A DNA stretch of 64,000 nt from Paraniabella hibiscisoli. GTDB lineage: Bacteria > Bacteroidota > Bacteroidia > Chitinophagales > Chitinophagaceae. Position numbers and translations under genes: made by a program. The stretch covers positions 4,340,001 through 4,404,000 of the forward strand of contig NZ_JAKWBK010000001.1 in the NCBI RefSeq assembly GCF_022512515.1. Direction: 5' to 3'. Positions 61,090 to 64,000 of this stretch are shown here, in pieces; position 1 is the first letter of the stretch; each line of letters opens with the position of its first letter. The notes below the pieces were generated by a model. It was given only the letters and a program-made list of their open reading frames with translations. It searched no databases and was not told the origin of the DNA.

Positions 61090-61125
61090 GCATGATTAAG
61101 AACACATCACTCATATTTAAAGAAA

Positions 61126-62693
61126 GTGAACAAAATATACGATAAGATAACAGGGATTGATCTGGCCATTGTGGCAGTCTATTTGATTGCCTTACTGGTA
61201 ATAGGATACCTGGCTAGTTTTAGTGCCCGCAAGAAAAACGAGACGCTGTTCCTGGCTAATAAGTCTTTGAACTGGTATAATATCGGTTTTAATATGTGGG
61301 GCACGAATGTTGGCCCTTCGTCCCTGCTCACTTTTGCCATGATTGGTTTTACTACAGGTATCACCGGCGCTAATGTGGAACTTTACGCATTTTTATTTCT
61401 GTTGTTATTGACGATGGTTTTTGCGCCCCGTTATATTGCCAGTAAAGTAGCCACCATGCCAGAGTACATGGGCAAACTTTTCGGGGATAGTACACAGAAC
61501 ATCCTCGCCTGGTACGCATTGGTGAAAATACTGGTAAGCTGGCTCTCCTTAGGGTTATTTAGCGGTGGTGTTTTGGTGAGACAGATCTTGGGGATTCCCA
61601 TGTGGCAATCAGCGATTGTACTGGTGGCTTTTTCCGGTTTGTTCACTTTTGCAGGTGGTTTAAAGGCGATTGCAAGAGTGAATGTGTTCCAGATGTTATT
61701 ATTGATTGCGGTTTCGGTCATCATTTCTGTAGTAGGTCTGCAGCATGTCGGTGGATTTTCCGAACTGATGGCTAAAACTCCGAAAGGTTACTGGGAGTTG
61801 ATCAAACCCGCTTCTGATCCCGATTTTCCCTGGCCTGCTGTATTACTCGGATATCCTGTAGCAGCCGTAGCTTTTTTTGTACAGATCAGGCAATGGTGCA
61901 AAGCGTATTGGGTGCAAAAACCTGCAGCAAGGTCAATTAGGTGTTAACCTGATCGGTTGGCTAAAAGTACTGGCATTACCCTTATTCATATTGCCCGGAA
62001 TTTTATGTTTCGTATTGTTTCCTTCAGCCCAGCCTGATGAAGCCTATATGACCATGGTTACCCAGTTACTGCCTACCGGAGTTATAGGTCTTGTGATCTG
62101 TGTATTGATCGCCGTATTGGTAGCTACCATTGGTTCCTCGCTGAATGCGTTGAGCACGGTTTTTACCAATGATATCTATGTAAAAAAATGAACCCCGAAG
62201 CCTCGGTAAAAAAACAAATACAGGTGGGACGGATCGTAGTTGTGGCTGGTTGTTTTATTGCTGTGTTAATGGCAATTGCACTTGATAATGTTAAGGGGCA
62301 AAGCCTTTTTATATTTTCCAATCGATATTGGGATTCTTAGCGCCTTCTTTATCTGTAGTCTTCCTGTTGGCAGTATTCTGGAAACGGTTGACAAGAACAG
62401 CAGTGAACATTACTTTAAGCTGGGGTTCGGTATTTAGTCTTTCGGTAGGATTGGTGTATTTATGGATATTACCGAAAGATGGTAATCCATATTTTACCTG
62501 GCCCCATCCTTTTATGATTTCTTTTTACATTTTCGCTATCCTTTTTGTATTGGCTATTATCATATCATTACTAGGCAAAGCGCCAGAACCTAATGCGATA
62601 GAAGCAGAGGCGATCCCGCCAACCAGCAGTAAGGTAAAATGGTTATTTGGTTTACTCGGATTGATTATCCTTATTATTTACATCATATTCTAA
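61126..62693 (+). CDS. SSS-family sodium:solute symporter, frameshifted
   Basis: About 523 residues. Start at GTG 61126 (NKIYDKITGIDLAIVAVYLI). Typical blocks are FNMWGTNVGPSSLLTFAMIG, YMGKLFGDSTQNILAWYALV, GVLVRQILGIPMWQSAIVL, TFAGGLKAIARVNVFQMLLL and CVLIAVLVATIGSSLNALSTVF, with DFPWPAVLLGYPVAAVAFF and late VFLLAVFWKRLTRTAVNI. Four breaks: T7 61872-61878, A5 61916-61920, A7 62182-62188 and one near 62310. Placed before the rhamnosidase it likely imports L-rhamnose or a related sugar. Confidence 0.82.
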
Positions 62694-62713
62694 AAATATA
62701 ACGGTTACTTTTT

Positions 62714-64000
62714 ATGAATAAAGGTTTACAGAATTTAAAATGCAGCATTCAAAATTTAAAATGGGCAATTTCGTTGATGGTCTTGATGCCTTTTGGGCAA
62801 ACAGCAATTGCCCAAAAAGCAGAGTGGGTGTGGTATCCGGGCGATTATGAAATATGGTTATCGAACCAGATGCAGAACCGTCGTACAGAACGCGGTGTGT
62901 TTTTCCCGGTATTCTGGAAAATAGATAACCATTACCCGCTGATCGATTTTCATAAAGTATTTGAATTGACTGAACCTGAAGAAGTGGAGATCTATGTGCA
63001 GGGGCAATACAATATAAAGTTGGATGGTAAGGCTTTTGAAGGCTATCCTAAAAAGATAACCGTGCCGGCTGGAAAGCATAAGATCAATATTAAAGTGTTT
63101 AACCAGGCGCAGGTACCGGCCATTTTTGTAAGAGGAAAAAAAGTAGTGAGTGATAATACCTGGCTGGTAACATTTGAAGATAAAGAATGGATTGATGAAA
63201 CAGGTAAAACCTCTGATGTGTCTACCACCAAATGGATGAATGCGGTGTTTGGGATTTTCAGGATCCAAAACAATTACCATCTGAATTTAAGCTACCTGTA
63301 AAACCGGCCGAAGCAGTATCTACAAGCAAGGAAGCCGGGGGAACAGTGATTGACTTTGGAAAAGAAACATTTGGTTATATTAAACTCCATAACCTGAAGG
63401 GTAAGGGAAAACTGGCTATCTACTATGGCGAAAGTCGCGAAGAAGCCCTTGATACCGCACATACAGAAACCTATGATAAATTGGCTATTGATCAGGCTGG
63501 AGGAGATTATACCGTTGATCTTTCCAAGGCCTTCCGGTTTATAAATATCATTGCAGATGCGGGTATCAGTTTTGATAAAGCTTCCATGTTATATGAGTAT
63601 GCTGATCTGCAGGATAAGGGGTCTTTTAAATGTAATGATGAAGAGATTAACAAAATTTATGATGTAGCTAAGTACACATTTCATTTAAGCACCAAAGAAT
63701 TTTTTATAGATGGTATTAAAAGAGATCGTTGGGTATGGAGCGGCGATGCTTATCAAAGCTACCTGATGAATTATTACCTGACGAATGATAATGGCACTGT
63801 AAAAAGAACCACGCTGTCTTTGAGGGGAAAAGATCCGGTAACCAGCCACATCAATACCATTATGGATTACACTTTGTACTGGTTCCTGGGGTATACGACT
63901 ATTACTTGTACAGCGGCGATGCGGCTTTTGTAAAAGATAATTATGATCGTATGAAATCTTTGATGGCATATGTGTTGGGCCGCAGAAATAAAGACGGTTT
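62714..64000 (+). CDS. GH78 alpha-L-rhamnosidase, partial at right edge, frameshifted
   Basis: Signal region FISLMVLMPFGQTAIAQ-like (ISLMVLMPFGQTAIAQKAEW), then the N-terminal beta-domain (VEIYVQGQYNIKLDGKAFEG, VFNQAQVPAIFVRG, WDFQDPKQLPSEFKLPVKPA), the FGKETFGYIKLHNLKGKGKL sheet, YYGESREEALD and the (alpha/alpha)6-barrel start FFIDGIKRDRWVWSGDAYQS with the catalytic-region acids, as in GH78. Breaks near 63244 (GG) and 63888-63891 (G4) are repaired by one G each. The chain runs off the window at 64000 in YVLGRRNKDG. Removes terminal L-rhamnose. Confidence 0.85.

Overview
The window looks like a chromosomal segment of a Bacteroidota bacterium, probably Chitinophagaceae or a close relative. The reasons are SusC/SusD pairs, TPR-AraC and 7TM-DISM sensor genes, Bacteroidota-type -7 motifs (TAnnTTTG), many lipoproteins with short lipoboxes, and heparin lyases closely resembling the Pedobacter heparinus enzymes. 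The genus cannot be fixed from the sequence alone. I saw no rRNA, tRNA, CRISPR array, transposase or phage gene.

A dominant feature is about fifty single-base frame breaks that split otherwise well conserved genes. Most sit in short homopolymers, and in nearly every case adding one base to the run restores the family sequence. I therefore annotate each such locus as one gene and note the break. Uncorrected sequencing indels explain this better than mass gene decay, but raw reads would be needed to prove it.

Region 1 (1-21.6 kb) is a glycosaminoglycan utilisation locus. Leftward it carries a chondroitin ABC lyase N-terminus (PL8, cut by the window edge), NagB, a GlcNAc-6-O-sulfatase-like enzyme, heparin lyase I (PL13), an MFS sugar permease, a ROK sugar kinase, a heparan N-sulfatase-like enzyme and a SusD/SusC pair. 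Rightward from a shared 600-base control region it carries GH88 unsaturated glucuronyl hydrolase, a lyase-fold-like lipoprotein, heparin lyase III (PL12) and a NupG-like permease. A DUF1349 protein and a LuxR-type regulator follow. Together these genes describe import and depolymerisation of heparin/heparan sulfate and probably chondroitin sulfate, desulfation, hydrolysis of the unsaturated disaccharides, phosphorylation of the amino sugar and its entry into glycolysis through NagB.

Region 2 (21.6-57.1 kb) is mixed accessory and housekeeping content: a GT61 glycosyltransferase, SDR enzymes, two paralogous single-domain response regulators (one beside a 7TM-DISM histidine kinase), an M20 amidohydrolase, a TPR-AraC regulator, alanine dehydrogenase with a divergent Lrp regulator, a sterol-desaturase-like hydroxylase, DinB, a WYL regulator, drug and FUSC transporters, an S41 protease and several hypothetical proteins. 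The stretch 26.3-27.0 kb is a small gene graveyard holding a SusD C-terminal tail and a chimera of an aldo/keto reductase start with an AraC end.

Region 3 (57.2-64 kb) is a second sugar locus: a beta-helix glycosidase-like protein fused to an L-rhamnose-mutarotase-like domain, a Gfo/Idh/MocA oxidoreductase, an SSS-family sodium symporter and a GH78 alpha-L-rhamnosidase cut by the right edge. It points to use of a rhamnose-containing glycan. Two different palindromic-repeat-like elements flank the oxidoreductase gene.
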